Assembly: GCA_011316305.1 (NCBI GenBank)
Contig: SAUG01000141.1
Location: 1-59,893, forward strand
DNA length: 59,893 nt
Direction of reading: 5' to 3'
From: Rusavskia elegans
Lineage: Eukaryota > Ascomycota > Lecanoromycetes > Teloschistales > Teloschistaceae
Positions 44,503 to 56,995 of this stretch are shown piece after piece. Made by a program: the position numbers and the translations under genes. Numbering within the stretch: the first letter of the stretch is position 1; the number at the start of each line of letters is the position of its first letter. The notes beneath the pieces are model-generated. The model saw nothing but the letters and a program-made list of their open reading frames with translations, did not search any database and was not told the origin of the DNA.

Positions 44503-45388
44503 CTGGCGGACAAGTTCAAGTGCGTGGAAAGACAAAATTCAAGTTGATGACACTTGACATAAGTGAATGTGTAGGCGTGACGTTGATGCCCTGGCTGGTA
44601 TGGTCCGAGTAGATGATCATCTGGGCATTGATTTCGAGACCATCGCGGTGAGCTTGTTGTAGTGACAATGATCGCAGTGATGTCCGTGTAATGGGTGTTC
44701 AGCAATCTGGATCATGCCCAATGGCTCCTTCTAATTTCGCACGGCAGTCAACAGAAATGTTGTGGTGTGGATCCCACCTTTTTTCTCAAGATTGAGTGCA
44801 TCGCAGTTGCCGCAGGCTTATTGCCCGGGCTAAATCTTTTGCAAGTAAACACGGGTCTACACGATTCGCTCAAAGCTTGAGTTTTACATGGGTTACATTC
44901 GCTGAGGATATATGGATCAGGGGAGCTTGCTGGAGTCTGATGAGAGAGTAAATGTGACGAACACAAGGTGTCTGTTATCTGGGCTTGGCTACAATCTTCA
45001 ACAGGAGACGATTTGACGCGAGAGTCAAACACATCGAAATCTCTCTCTTGATGGGAGGAGCTGGAAAAGGAGTCGCCAAAAAGGGGGTGCAGGGTACTTT
45101 GGCTTCGGTGACCGATCGTGCCCCCCTCGGGTCGCCCAGCTTTTACTTTTTTCAATAGCATCATCTCCTCGCTGCTGGCGCTGTTCCGGTGCCGATGCTG
45201 CTGGTGTCATCTCTGGCCTGTCCACAATTCATGTTAGACATAGTGTAATTCATATACAGTATCTTGGCCCAGACCAAATGCACAGTAGCATTGTGTTGTG
45301 CTTCAAGTGAAGTCTGCGCCATTATTAACAGGCCAGGGGGGGTCAATTCGTGAGACGCCACATCCAACCGCGCCGACGGTGCCGCTCC
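44503..45388. other. 886 bp divergent promoter region
   Basis: Between the four-TM gene and the F-box/WD40 gene. An ATG-initiated 138-codon minus-strand ORF (45164-44748) lacks motifs. An additional upstream exon of the F-box gene here cannot be excluded. Confidence 0.5.
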
Positions 45389-47942
45389 ATGAACATCAAC
45401 GGTGCAATTACCCGCGACACTACCTTACCATCAGGAGCAGCAAGTGCAACCCTGAATTTTGCGGCGACTGTACCGCTCCATCAACAATCAAAAGTGCGTT
45501 TGAAGAAGGCACCAAAGCCTGCTGTGGAATCTGGTGCACCGCTGTTATCAGGCCCAAGCTGCGCTGAAGGTTTGCCGGTAGCATCACAAGGACTGAGAGC
45601 TGAGACAGTCAGAAGACGTTCTTTCACTGCTCTTGGCGCCCCTGGACAAGGTCACCACTTCAACCCAGCTGATGGGCGATGGATTTCCATTCAAGAAACG
45701 TAAGACCGCCCTCAATCGATTCAGAAAATGAACGGCCAACCTTCAGTCGCATCCCGCCGCCATCGGTCGCGCTTGGCCATCGCTCTTCTCGACGGAAAGG
45801 CACAGGACAACATGGCCAAAGTGTCCATCCAAATCCTCCGCTGACGCCCAACGCCGCTCCTCCACCTGCCATGCCTCAAGCTATCCCCAATCCTCTGCTG
45901 CCTTCTGCACCTGCCTCACCTCCAACGCCTGCTCCCAGCCCCACACCTCATCAAAGATCCGCTGCATGGCATGAAGGCGACGACGAGGTTGAAGATCCTG
46001 TTCTAAGAAATGCAAGATTTGTATTTGGTAGCCTAGCTATGGCGTCGAAAGAAGTATGGTTGACGTCTTTGGTGGACTTGTGCGACAACCAGACTCTGGG
46101 ATTTCTGCACCGGCTGGTGGGCCCAAGGCTAAAAAAGGACCCGTTCAAAGTGCTACCTGATGAGCTCTGTCTTAGGGTGGGCATTTGCTTTTTTCCTCCG
46201 GGAGAGTGTCGTCACGTAACTGATCAAATATCTTCTAGGTTCTTGAATACGTCGATGATCCGAAAACCTTTGTCCGCGCCTCGTCGGTCTCGAAGCGCTG
46301 GAGAGAGCTTGTGAGTGATGATCAGGCGTGGAAGACTCTATGCGAGAAACACGAATATCGTCGCATGTCTACGGAATCCATAGGGTCAAGCTTCACGAAC
46401 AATACTCCCACCTCGGCTACCCAAGCCCAATGGGGTACATTCCCACGTTCAGTCTCCCCTGTCCGAGTGAAGGACAGTATGACCTCGATAGACGAAAATT
46501 CAGACAATATCGGTCATCTCTCGGGCACGCTGCCTCCGCGGAAGGCAAAGCGACCTCGGCCCAAATCTACCCATCGTTCACACTTCAAACACCGATACAT
46601 GGTCGAGTCGGCTTGGAGAAAAGGGGGTCGAATGAAGGCGAAACACATTACACCTGATCAAGGCGTCGTAACAAGCTTGCATCTAACCAAGAAGTACATC
46701 ATCGTTGCTCTAGATAATGCCAAGATACACGTCTTCGACACTCAAGGCGAACATCTCAGAACACTTCAAGGTCATATGATGGGTGTTTGGGCTATGGTTC
46801 CATGGGAAGACACCTTGGTCAGTGGAGGATGCGACAGAGATGTGAGGGTGTGGAACATGGCGACTGGGTAAGACGCAATAGTCTACGTCGACAACATATG
46901 CGGCTGCTGATGTCTCGCCCGCAGTGCAAGCGTCCATACGTTACGTGGGCATACTTCTACAGTCCGTTGCCTGAAGATGGCCAACTCTAGGATAGCTATT
47001 TCGGGCTCGAGAGACACCACTCTGCGCGTCTGGGATCTTGTGTCTGGTACTTGCGCTAATGTACTAATTGGTCATCAAGCCAGCGTCCGCTGTCTAGCAA
47101 TCCATGACGATATGGTCGTATCCGGCAGCTATGACACTACCGCGAAAATCTGGAGCATCACAAGCGGTCAGTGCCTTCGAACACTGCAGGGACATTTCAG
47201 TCAGATCTATGCAATTGCATTTGACGGGCAGAAAGTTGCAACCGGGAGCTTAGATACAAGTGTTCGGATATGGAATCCATACGACGGGTGAGTCTTGGTG
47301 TGTTTTGGGGTCGATCCGCATTGGCTGATTGGATGTTGCAGCAATTGTCTGGCCATTCTCCAGGGTCACACATCACTAGTAGGGCAACTGCAAATGCGCA
47401 ATTCCACCCTAGTAACTGGGGGTTCGGATGGCTCTGTCCGTGTTTGGTCACTGAACACGTACACCCCGATCCACCGTCTTGCTGCGCACGACAACAGTGT
47501 CACGTCGCTCCAATTCGACGATCTTCGTATCGTTAGCGGCGGCAGCGATGGCCGCGTGAAGATATGGGACTTGGAGACAGGAACCCTTATCCGCGAGCTG
47601 AGTCAACCGGCTGAAGCAGTTTGGAGAGTTGCATTTGAAAGCGAAAGGTGTGTCGTCATGGCAAGCCGGACTACCCGGACGATAATGGAAGTCTGGGACT
47701 TCACACCACCGGCAGAGGACGATGAAAGATCAGGCCGGAGGGTGACTGCATCTACCGCTGGATGGATCATGCCACCTAACGAAGTCTTGACAGGAGAAAC
47801 AAACGTGGCTGCGGATCAGACGATTGCATGGTTAGACGATGACAATATGGACCGCATCGCCCCGAAAGAAAATGAGGATATGATGGATGCGGAGATTGAA
47901 GATGACGACGAGGATATGACCCAGGATGAGCAAATCACATAA
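45389..47942 (+). CDS. F-box/WD40 protein, Cdc4/Pop-type SCF substrate receptor
   Basis: Five exons: 45389-45699, 45747-46176, 46239-46867, 46925-47287 and 47342-47942, giving 777 residues. All phases are consistent, with introns of 47-62 nt. It is the substrate-recognition subunit of an SCF ubiquitin ligase: the F-box (LPDELCLRVLEYVDDPKTFV, from about residue 241) binds Skp1, and eight WD40 blades bind phosphodegrons. Blades are visible as VSGGCDRDVRVWN, ISGSRDTTLRVWD, VSGSYDTTAKIWS, TGSLDTSVRIWN, TGGSDGSVRVWS and VSGGSDGRVKIWD with flanking divergent ones. The last blades (HRLAAHDNSVTSLQFDD) are very Cdc4-like. The N-terminus is Pro-rich and the C-terminal tail acidic. The first intron (47 nt) and the start codon are the least certain parts. 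Confidence 0.9.
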
Positions 47943-48290
47943 GCAGGCTTATTGCGGTGTTCAGCCCGTCTACTTATACGACTGACAGCACATGACCAAG
48001 ATACATGAACGAGAATCAAAAAGAGGATACGCCAGGCACTCTTGACGCTGTGCCAGTACCATCATTATATCCACAAATATACTTCGCCCGTTTTTGGCAG
48101 TGCTAGTTGTAGTGGTTAGAAGCATTGGAAGACGATGTGTACCAATGACGTTTCCATTACGCACAGTTGCTTTATGATTCAGAAGTAAGGACCACTTGGT
48201 CAGTATATTCATTTGCTTTCCCATCTACCGCGATGTATGCCGCAAGACTTGCTTTCCAGATCAACCCGGGATGCACACACATCTCCCTCC
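47943..48290. other. Convergent 3' flanks
   Basis: 348 bp between the F-box/WD40 stop and the aminotransferase stop. No coding signal is seen. Confidence 0.6.
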
Positions 48291-49653
<1,363 letters not shown>

Positions 49654-50191
49654 GTGAGCTTTGATGCTAGCGAGCCTTCTCTCTGGTTTCGTTGTCTCTG
49701 TAGGGATAGGGGATGAGGATGGTGTTGGAGACATCGGGCATGTCTGCATGAATCGAGAGCTTGGCTTGGTTCCCGTATCGATAAGGCAATCGCCTGGAAC
49801 TTTATATTCCCGTTCAAGCCGAGGTTCAGATCCCCATTGCATTCGTCACTTGCTCTACTGACGAACCTTGTCGTATCACATGCTACGCAATTCCAGCATT
49901 CATCCAAGCATTTATCCATCGAGTCTCTGCTGTGCGACGGAGTAAAGACTTGGGAGGGACTCGAGGTCATTATGCTACATCCAGCCTAGCGCAGCTGTCA
50001 TCGAGATCTCGGAATGATTGGATACTAGGCGTTGCTCGACAGCTCGACTTCATCTCTTGGCGCGTTTCCCAGGCGTCAACTGACACGTTCCGATGACTCT
50101 TTATGGAGAGGTCGAGGATGGTTTGTTGATCATGTAGAGTCGCTCTCCTTCCCTTCCTCATCTCTGACTGTTCTCAATCTGTGTTTTCGCA
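49654..50191. promoter_or_regulatory. Divergent promoter region of aminotransferase and NUC1
   Basis: 538 bp between the two chosen start codons (350 bp if the aminotransferase starts at 49842). No other gene is seen. Confidence 0.5.
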
Positions 50192-51220
50192 ATGTCCAAG
50201 ACTACGTTAGCCATCATAGCTGGAGTCTCTGCCGCTGCAGGTTCAGCAGCTACCGCCGCACTCTATGCATCACGGTCACAGCGCAAAGACTCCCCTTCGC
50301 CTACAGTAACATCTACACCGACTTCAACCTACCCATCACCATCACCGCCAGCTCCTCTACCTATACCGCTCCGCAAAGATCTCACTCCCCCAGTCAACCC
50401 GACAGGAGTCTTCCAGTATGGCTTTCCTGGTCCGGTCAACGACCTTCACCCTACACTCTCGACGACCTCGAGTTTCGATCGGCGAACAAGGAATCCCGCC
50501 TGGGTAGCTGAACACATCACATCCGCCTCTATCAACGCCAACAATGCCGATAGAAGACACTCTGTCTTCGTCGAAGACGAAACAGTTCCCGAGAAGTTCC
50601 GCGCCAGGCTGCACGACTATTTCCGCTCCGGCTATGATCGCGGGCACCAAGTTCCTGCTGCAGATGCCAAATGGAGTCAGGATGCCCTAGACAAGACTTT
50701 CCTTCTTACCAACATGTGCCCCCAGGTAGGCGAAGGCTTCAACCGGGATTACTGGGCGCATTTCGAGGACTTTTGCCGAAGGCTGACCAACCATTATCCT
50801 TCCGTTCGCATTGTCACGGGCCCATTGTACCTTCCGAAGAGGGACCACGAGGATGGGAAATGGCGCGTTTCGTACGAAGTCATTGGCAACCCTCCGAATG
50901 TGTCTGTACCCACACATTTCTACAAAGTCATCTTTGCAGAAGATGGCAAGACCGGAGGGGATGTTTCACTAGGTGCTTTCGTGCTGCCGAATGCCAGGAT
51001 CGACAACGATAAACCATTGCAAAGTTTTGAAGTTCCGATCGAGGCTATCGAAAGGGCCAGCGGGCTAGAATTTGCAGGCAAACTGCCAGCGCAGAGGAGG
51101 AAGAGGCTATGCGAGCAAGTCACTTGTTCGTTACTTGTCAGGGACTATGCGGACAGGCAGAAGAACCTCATGGGATCACCTCCGCCGAAGAAGTCAGGGG
51201 CTGGACCAACGCCAACGTGA
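50192..51220 (+). CDS. NUC1: Mitochondrial DNA/RNA non-specific endonuclease (NUC1/EndoG)
   Basis: A single exon of 342 residues. A short N-terminal hydrophobic segment (TTLAIIAGVSAAAGSAATAA) acts as mitochondrial targeting/anchor. A Pro/Ser linker follows, then the beta-beta-alpha-metal nuclease domain. The catalytic motif D-R-G-H (149-152, His152 as general base) is followed by the conserved FLLTNMCPQ and a downstream N-R-D-Y-W metal-site region. Members cut DNA and RNA in the mitochondrial intermembrane space and can move to the nucleus during cell death. The C-terminal 30 residues are basic and Pro-rich. Length is typical for fungal NUC1. Confidence 0.96.
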   Translation: MSKTTLAIIAGVSAAAGSAATAALYASRSQRKDSPSPTVTSTPTSTYPSPSPPAPLPIPLRKDLTPPVNPTGVFQYGFPGPVNDLHPTLSTTSSFDRRTRNPAWVAEHITSASINANNADRRHSVFVEDETVPEKFRARLHDYFRSGYDRGHQVPAADAKWSQDALDKTFLLTNMCPQVGEGFNRDYWAHFEDFCRRLTNHYPSVRIVTGPLYLPKRDHEDGKWRVSYEVIGNPPNVSVPTHFYKVIFAEDGKTGGDVSLGAFVLPNARIDNDKPLQSFEVPIEAIERASGLEFAGKLPAQRRKRLCEQVTCSLLVRDYADRQKNLMGSPPPKKSGAGPTPT

Positions 51221-51613
51221 ATGGAGGCGCCTTGATTGCGGTGGGCTGGTGTGAATCTGCATTATGAGTGTTTGGATATGTTTGGTGTCTTTGCGTGTAC
51301 TGCGAGCGCTTCAGGTAGCATTGCATAGCGATGGAAGTTCAGGGTTTAGTACTTTGATGCTTCGCATTGGGGTTTCGTTGCCTGGAAGAGGTTGGAAACT
51401 GTATTGAGGGGTGATTATAGTTGATAGGCCCCTATATACCGTCTCTGGAGCGTGTATGGTTTTTCCCAACACAACAAATAGCGCCACCCATATGCTTTTA
51501 CAGATATACATCGTCTTGCCGCCTGTATAATGCTCGATGGTGATTTCCCCATAATGTCAGCCATTTCGCAGCTTCCCTTCCTCCTCACGGTACTAATACC
51601 GGCCTCAGATACC
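51221..51613. other. Convergent 3' flanks
   Basis: 393 bp between NUC1 and TIM13 stops. No coding signal is seen. Confidence 0.6.
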
Positions 51614-51967
51614 TCATACCCCCAACCCGTCAAAACCCCCTCCACCCGCTTGCCCCGCCGTTTTCTGTATCTGCGCAATATACACCCTGCTGACTGTGTT
51701 CCACATGCCCATGTATTTCTCCAGGCATGATGATAGGCAGCTTTCCTCCTTTCTTGAAAGCGATGTACCGGGGGAGGGGATGCATTTGTCGAAACAGTGG
51801 CCGTTGAGTTTCTGTGAGGTGTTGTGTCAATGAATGGGAGGGAAAGGCGGAAGGGGAAACGGGAGAATTACGTTGATGAGGGCGCGGGCGTTGTTGAGGG
51901 CGGCTTCTTGTCGGATTTGATTCATGACTTGCGTTTTGGGGTCGGAGGATGTGTTGTTGAGATCCAT
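51614..51967 (-). CDS. TIM13: Mitochondrial intermembrane-space chaperone TIM13
   Basis: Two exons, 51967-51872 and 51811-51614 (60-nt intron, phase 0), giving 97 residues. Each exon alone is too short to stand out as an ORF. The small-TIM signature is clear: V-M-N-Q-I-R-Q-E-A-A-L-N-N-A-R-A-L-I, then twin CX3C motifs C-F-D-K-C and C-L-S-S-C separated by 16 residues, then MEKYMGMWNTVSRVYIAQIQ. With Tim8 it forms the hexameric chaperone that escorts hydrophobic precursors across the intermembrane space to TIM22. It has no presequence, as expected for a Mia40-imported protein. The C-terminus is a Gly-rich tail. Confidence 0.96.
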
Positions 51968-52303
51968 GGTGGCGGAGCTTTATTGTGAATGTCGAGATGG
52001 AAGTAGCAGGAGGGATTTTAGTCGCGAAGGTAAAGGAAGACTCTGAGATACTGATCCAAGCTTTTACTGCTGTTAGCAGTTTTTCGTTGACGTCGATATC
52101 AAAAGTTCTGGTCCAGGTGCTGATTGGGCGACAGCTTCAAGGGGAGCCGGCGCCTGGAGCTTTAGTCTGAAACAGCCGAGGATGCAGCCTCTTGATGACA
52201 AGTTTCGATCTTTGGTTCGAAGCACGTGTTACTTTACATCTTGATTTCTGAGACCGCAATTACACACACAACGGCGGCTAGGGTGTTTTTCTTTTAGGTC
52301 GCG
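51968..52303. promoter_or_regulatory. Divergent promoter of TIM13 and the L-type lectin
   Basis: 336 bp between the two start codons. No ORF of interest is present. Confidence 0.5.
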
Positions 52304-53569
52304 ATGCGGTCTCTGTTGTTTTGGCTGCTGGCGGCGTCCGTAGGCGTACAGGCTGCTGTTGAGGCAGAACGGGGTTCAGTACGGACGATACCTGTACGTT
52401 ATGGTAGCCGGAACATATCATGAACTGCGCACTGACATGCAATTTGCAGTTGCGGTCACACAGCCTGTCAGCGGTCAGTACTCCTAGATGATCAGACTTT
52501 TGGGATATTTCGAGATTGACGATTCGGCAGCCATTCTTGGACTCTGATATGCAAAGTCGATTCTACGATTTTGGAGGAGATACCATAATACGAGCAGACC
52601 AGTATGCAGTACCTCGGTCTTCAAACAAAGGCAGATGTTGAAGTTGCATTGGCAGATACGTACGCCTCACGTCAGATCGCCAGGCACAGGAAGGCTGGCT
52701 CTTTTCTCGGTTACCACTCACGGCAACGAATTGGGAGGTCCATCTCCATTTATCCTTCTATAGACTGGCGCTCCGAGCTGACATACTTGCAGATCGAAGT
52801 TGAGTTCAAGATCCACGGCCAAGGCAATCTCCACGGCGATGGCATGGCCATCTGGCTTACCAAACAACGGGGCACCACCGGCCCTGTCTTCGGTTCAGCC
52901 GACCAATTCGAAGGCCTCGGTGTCTTCATCGATACATACAAAAACCAAAGACCAGGTGTCGTGTTCCCTTATGTAATGGCCATGGTGGGAAATACTTCTG
53001 TGACATACGACAAGGATCATGATGGCAAAGATAACGAGATCGCTGGTTGCTCCGTACGTTCATATCGCATCGCTTCCGCGACTCTATATCATTGACACCA
53101 GTATCTTGTGACTGACGATCTCCAACAGGCTCGCGGCATCCGCACCTCCTCCAACCCCACCAAAATCCGTCTCACCTACTTCCAAGAGAAATCCCTAAAA
53201 GTCGACCTCCTCTACAAATCCGAAAATGAATGGACCGAATGCTTCGAAACCGGTCCTCTCACCCTCCCCTCCGTCGCCTACCTGGGCTTCTCCGCCGAAA
53301 CGGGCGAATTGAGTGATAATCACGACATCATCTCCGTCACTACAAGCAATAAGTACATCAACAAGGGATATAACGAGCAAGGGACTCTTACGCCGGCAGA
53401 TAATGGTAAGGGCAAGGAGGGGAAGGGGAGGGGTAAACAGTTCAATCGGCAAAGGGAAGGAGGGAGCTGGAAGTGGTTTTTCTTCAAGGTGTTCGTGTTT
53501 TTTGGGTTGTTGGGGGGTGGGTATGTGGGATGGACGATGTACAGGGCGAGTCAGAGGGGGAGGTTTTGA
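52304..53569 (+). CDS. L-type lectin cargo receptor (VIP36/Emp46-47-like)
   Basis: Six exons: 52304-52393, a 24-nt exon 52450-52473, 52531-52601, 52656-52737, 52793-53053 and 53129-53569, giving 322 residues with all phases consistent. A signal peptide (MRSLLFWLLAASVGVQA) precedes the legume-lectin-like domain: F-Y-D-F-G-G-D-T-I-I-R, YVRLTSDRQAQEGWLFSRLP, the HGDGMAIW carbohydrate-site block, and EGLGVFIDTYKN with the Ca-binding Asp. A Gly/Lys-rich stalk, one transmembrane helix (WFFFKVFVFFGLLGGGYVGW) and a short basic tail follow. The role is ER-Golgi transport of N-glycosylated cargo. Reading through unspliced sequence would lose the conserved RADQYVRLTSDR block, which confirms the intron at 52602-52655. 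Confidence 0.93.
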
Positions 53570-53796
53570 GTTTGAAGAATCGCAACATGGAAAGCATGGT
53601 ATATACGGGGAACCAAGCATCACCGTACATACCCAGGTTCAAAGACGTCCGTATATGTGTGCATTTCTCGCCTATTTCTGTCTCTCTCTTTGTGATCTAC
53701 TACTGTTACACGGTCGGTCATCTCATATCTTCTCTTCCTCATACCACCTCATGTCCTCTCAATCCCAATCATACCACCCACATGCCCTCCCTCAAT

Positions 53797-54507
53797 TCAT
53801 TTCAACAATCCCATCACCTGGTCTCCCAACCCAGTCATCCCCAACGCCGACACGAAAGCCCCACCCAGCAACCCGAGTGTTCCCAAATAGAAGATCCTGC
53901 TCCCAGTCCCCCTCCCTTTTCCTTCCGCCTGGTTCGGATCCGTATACCCCCTCGCATACACGACCCGCCCCACACACCACAGGACCCCCATCGCGGAGCT
54001 GAAGAGCGGGAATTTCAGACCCGAGATCAGAAGCGTGGTTAGGAATTGGGGTTGGTGCTATTAGTCCACCACGACGGTCAGCCATCATATACATGTCACC
54101 CTTGACTTTTCCCCCCCATCTTCCCTTTTCGTTCATGGTGGAGGGGGAATAATGCGGAATGGGCGAGGAATGGGTGGGGCACACGCAAAGAGGGAGAAAA
54201 TACCTCGAGGAAAGTAACATGGCTCCGCTGCGCGCAATTGAATAAATAGTGCGCTTTGCTTTCTTTTGCCTGCTCGGGGGTGGCGTAGGCGATTGGGTAG
54301 GGGACTTTGGCCGCTTTGCGGTGGCGGCTTGTGTGCGGGAGGTGCCAGTAGCCGACGAGGGTGGAGAGGTAGGCCGTTAGGAGGACGTAGCTGTTGATGG
54401 GGTGGGTTAGTTAATCTGGCTGGGTTTTGGAGGTGTTGATTGTGGGGTGAGGAGAGGGAGGGAGGTACCCACCCGTATTCGGTGGGGATGGTGATCTGGG
54501 TGGACAT
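53797..54507 (-). CDS. MAPEG-family membrane protein (microsomal glutathione transferase-like)
   Basis: Three exons: 54507-54473, 54390-54204 and 54057-53797, giving 160 residues. Introns are 82 and 146 nt. No single frame spans it. Hydrophobic helices: YVLLTAYLSTLVGYWH; the QPQFLTTLLISGLKFPLFSS segment; MGVLWCVGRVVYARGY; and IFYLGTLGLLGGAFVSALG. The motif R-S-H-V-T-F-L-E-H-Q-P-Q, where family members have an N-x-x-E-x-x-P-like block, and the G-R-V-V-Y-A-R-G-Y motif are typical of MAPEG/MGST3-like proteins. It is probably an ER-membrane glutathione-dependent transferase or peroxidase. The 146-nt intron is longer than its neighbours, so the second junction is slightly less sure. Confidence 0.85.
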
Positions 54508-55174
54508 TTTGGGGGATGTGGATTGGGAGGTTGAGATTGATGTGAATGGGAAGATCAGTGAGGTTGGATTGTGACGACTGGGATGCAACGGCTTTATGTC
54601 AATTGACGCGAGGCAGCAATGATCAATCTTCAGGGGTCCTCCGGATAGCGGGACGACGCGTTCCCGAGGTGTCAGGATAGGGGTATATGGCTTGGCATCT
54701 CGATTGGGATTCGGTCCAATTCATGTCACCGGCCGCGTTTGTCTGGAATCTTCCATTTGCAATATCAGGCGAGAAATCTGTAATCTATATTCGGAGATCG
54801 AAATTTGTGTTATGTGGTCCGAGAAGCTTGGTCAGCTGGGCCAAGGCAACAATGAATATTTCGGACGAAAGTCGGGATTCAGCAACTCCTGAGTCTTCAC
54901 AACGGCGTCTTGGAATATCAAAAGCCGGATGCGTAGTATGACCAAAGTTAGATGCTCAGTATGGATTATCGGAGGAAACCAGCAGTCAGGCTGATGTCCT
55001 CTGCAGGATCATACCATGAAAAAGCATCCGGATCAAGACTCCCATGACCAAGATAGCGCGTTTATGTATTACAAAATACCTAAGGGCTAGTCACTGTTAT
55101 TCGTTGCTCTTTTTTCACCAATATGCTCACCGAACCATGTTAATTGAGCACCCAAAACATAAGTGTAAGTAATG
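54508..55174. other. Intergenic, no gene seen
   Basis: 667 bp between the MAPEG start and the stop of the HeLo-pseudokinase gene. Short overlapping ORFs only. Confidence 0.6.
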
Positions 55175-56995
55175 TCAAAATGTAGACCGCCGGAGGAGAT
55201 CTACAATTTCTTTCTGGACGCTTATGTCTTCATCAAGAGGATCCTCGTCATCAGCATACAGACACTGTACGATGACGTCCTGGAAGGTCTTCCCAGCATG
55301 GAAGGCAATACCAGCTAGATCTCTTCTCTTCTCGAAATCGTCGTTCTGCAGCAGCTGCGTCTTTGCAGTTTGCAGACGTACCCAGTCTACCTTGCCGGGT
55401 TTTAATGTTGATGTCTTCGTTTTATGTTTCTGCTCGGTCGACTCGAACGGTACTCGCTGAAGGATCTCCGACAAACTGGACCACAACCCGATTTCCAGGA
55501 GCACACATCCCAGTGCAAAAAGATCAAATGATCTTCTGAAATCTGCATGTGTCAGGCCTTGACCCTTGGGATGGCGATACATCTCTTGGTCTGGATTAGT
55601 GGGCATTGCTTCTGTGTGAGCGGTCGTCGGCCGTGCATACTCGTACCCTGCAAGAAAAGGACCGTTCGCGCTACAGTATTCCCACTTGCTGTAACCAGTG
55701 TCAATGTACAGTACATTGTCGGATCTTATGCCTTTATGAAGCCACCCCGATGTGTGTAGTTGCAGTATGGTTTCTGCAAGCGCAAGGGCAATATCGCGGC
55801 GTTCATTGAGGCTTGGTTTGCGCGCATCAGCGAACAGAGTGGACAGAGGCCGTATGACAGGAGCAATTCGCGCAGGAATACTTGATGAGATAGTCAGCTC
55901 GAACACAAGTCCATAGCAGATAGAATCCTCGTCATCAGGCTTGTATGACACATCCTTTGGCAAGAAACCGATGCAATGCAAAGAGTGAAATGATGGTTCG
56001 TAGGTATGGGCTAGTAGAATGGCGACCTGATCGACTCTGGTCTTGAGCTCTTCCTCATGTGCTCTGTCGATGAACTTCCACTCAATGACAACTGGCCTCG
56101 ACTTGTAATGTGCAAGCTCTCGCTCGTTGGGAGGCAGTTGAGGCGACTCCCGTTGGAGTAGATGAGGTTTAAGTCGAATTAACTTGATTTTGATGCCTTC
56201 AGGTGGCGCCCTTTGTGCCGACTGTTCGATAGAGTTGTGACTGGGGCCAAGTCCAAGGACCAGGCGAATCTGTTTCAGACTCGCGGCAGACGCCACAGCT
56301 GCTGGTGCAGCCACATGTGAAGAACTCAGAAGCTGTTTGATGATCTCAAGCTCGGAGGTGGCATTGCTGCGGGAGATGATATCTCTCAGAACAGAACCGA
56401 GTGCTGACTTGACAAAGTCTTGATTGACATTGTCGAGGAGACTGTGCAGACAATTGTTGAAATGCACGATGTCGTTGATAAGATTCGCGGCTTTCGACCT
56501 ATCGAAAACTGCCCATTTGAATTTCTTGCCCGATCCATTGCTTTCATGAATAATGCGAGAGCTGGCAAGTGGGAATTCTGGTCGAAGTTTCGACAGCATT
56601 TTCCCGAAGCCCGTCTTCTGCACGGGCGGAGCGGCGGCGAGAGCGCTTGTTTCCGGCGCCAGTGCGTTGATGTTGTCGACAACGAGATCCAAGCGATATT
56701 TCTTCTTCAAGATTTGCGTGTCCAATAAAAGCGCTTCCAGCTGTTTTAGGATGTCTCCAACAAGTGTCCAATTCAATCGTTCACTGGGTTGCTCTTCCAG
56801 TCCTATCCGTTCTGCCCATTGCATCAACCGGTATTGTTCCACTTCAAGCTTGCATCGAAAATTGTCTGCTTCGCTCCCTGCATGGGCTGCCAGCTGGATA
56901 ATCTCGAACCCTTGAATACATCCTCGGAACAACGTCAGACTCAGCGAGACCAGCCCTCCAGCACCGGCAGCGTACTCGAGCCCCCCTGCGCTCAT
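55175..56995 (-). CDS. HeLo-domain pseudokinase (MLKL-like architecture)
   Basis: A single exon of 606 residues. Residues 1-220 match the HeLo (HET-s/LopB) domain: a Gly-rich hydrophobic N-terminus (GAGGLVSLSLTLFRGCIQGF), KLEVEQYRLMQWAERIGL and LNWTLVGDILKQLEALLLDT, then helices. Residues about 295-600 are kinase-like: a possible beta-3 Lys307 in VVIEWKF; a catalytic loop L-H-K-G-I-R-S-D-N (419-427) where the HRD aspartate is Gly422; a DFG position reading L-A-G-Y (448-451); and the F-helix FDLFALGCVLLEIGLW. The catalytic Asp and metal-binding Asp are both missing, so it should be a pseudokinase. HeLo domains are membrane-active cell-death executors in fungi. The kinase-like part probably senses or regulates. 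A kinase gene starts 434 bp away in the opposite direction. Confidence 0.9.
   Translation of the reverse strand: MSAGGLEYAAGAGGLVSLSLTLFRGCIQGFEIIQLAAHAGSEADNFRCKLEVEQYRLMQWAERIGLEEQPSERLNWTLVGDILKQLEALLLDTQILKKKYRLDLVVDNINALAPETSALAAAPPVQKTGFGKMLSKLRPEFPLASSRIIHESNGSGKKFKWAVFDRSKAANLINDIVHFNNCLHSLLDNVNQDFVKSALGSVLRDIISRSNATSELEIIKQLLSSSHVAAPAAVASAASLKQIRLVLGLGPSHNSIEQSAQRAPPEGIKIKLIRLKPHLLQRESPQLPPNERELAHYKSRPVVIEWKFIDRAHEEELKTRVDQVAILLAHTYEPSFHSLHCIGFLPKDVSYKPDDEDSICYGLVFELTISSSIPARIAPVIRPLSTLFADARKPSLNERRDIALALAETILQLHTSGWLHKGIRSDNVLYIDTGYSKWEYCSANGPFLAGYEYARPTTAHTEAMPTNPDQEMYRHPKGQGLTHADFRRSFDLFALGCVLLEIGLWSSLSEILQRVPFESTEQKHKTKTSTLKPGKVDWVRLQTAKTQLLQNDDFEKRRDLAGIAFHAGKTFQDVIVQCLYADDEDPLDEDISVQKEIVDLLRRSTF

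Noticed and set aside
44748..45164. 138-codon minus-strand ORF with ATG
   Set aside because: Lies in the divergent promoter between the four-TM and F-box genes; no motif or hydrophobic pattern.
45700..45746. F-box gene starting at 45679 instead of 45389
   Set aside because: A 47-nt intron joins an upstream ORF in phase, so the longer model is preferred, though the short start remains possible.
52602..52655. Open reading frame running from 52604 into the lectin domain
   Set aside because: The reading is intronic up to 52655 and loses the conserved YVRLTSDR block; splicing restores it.
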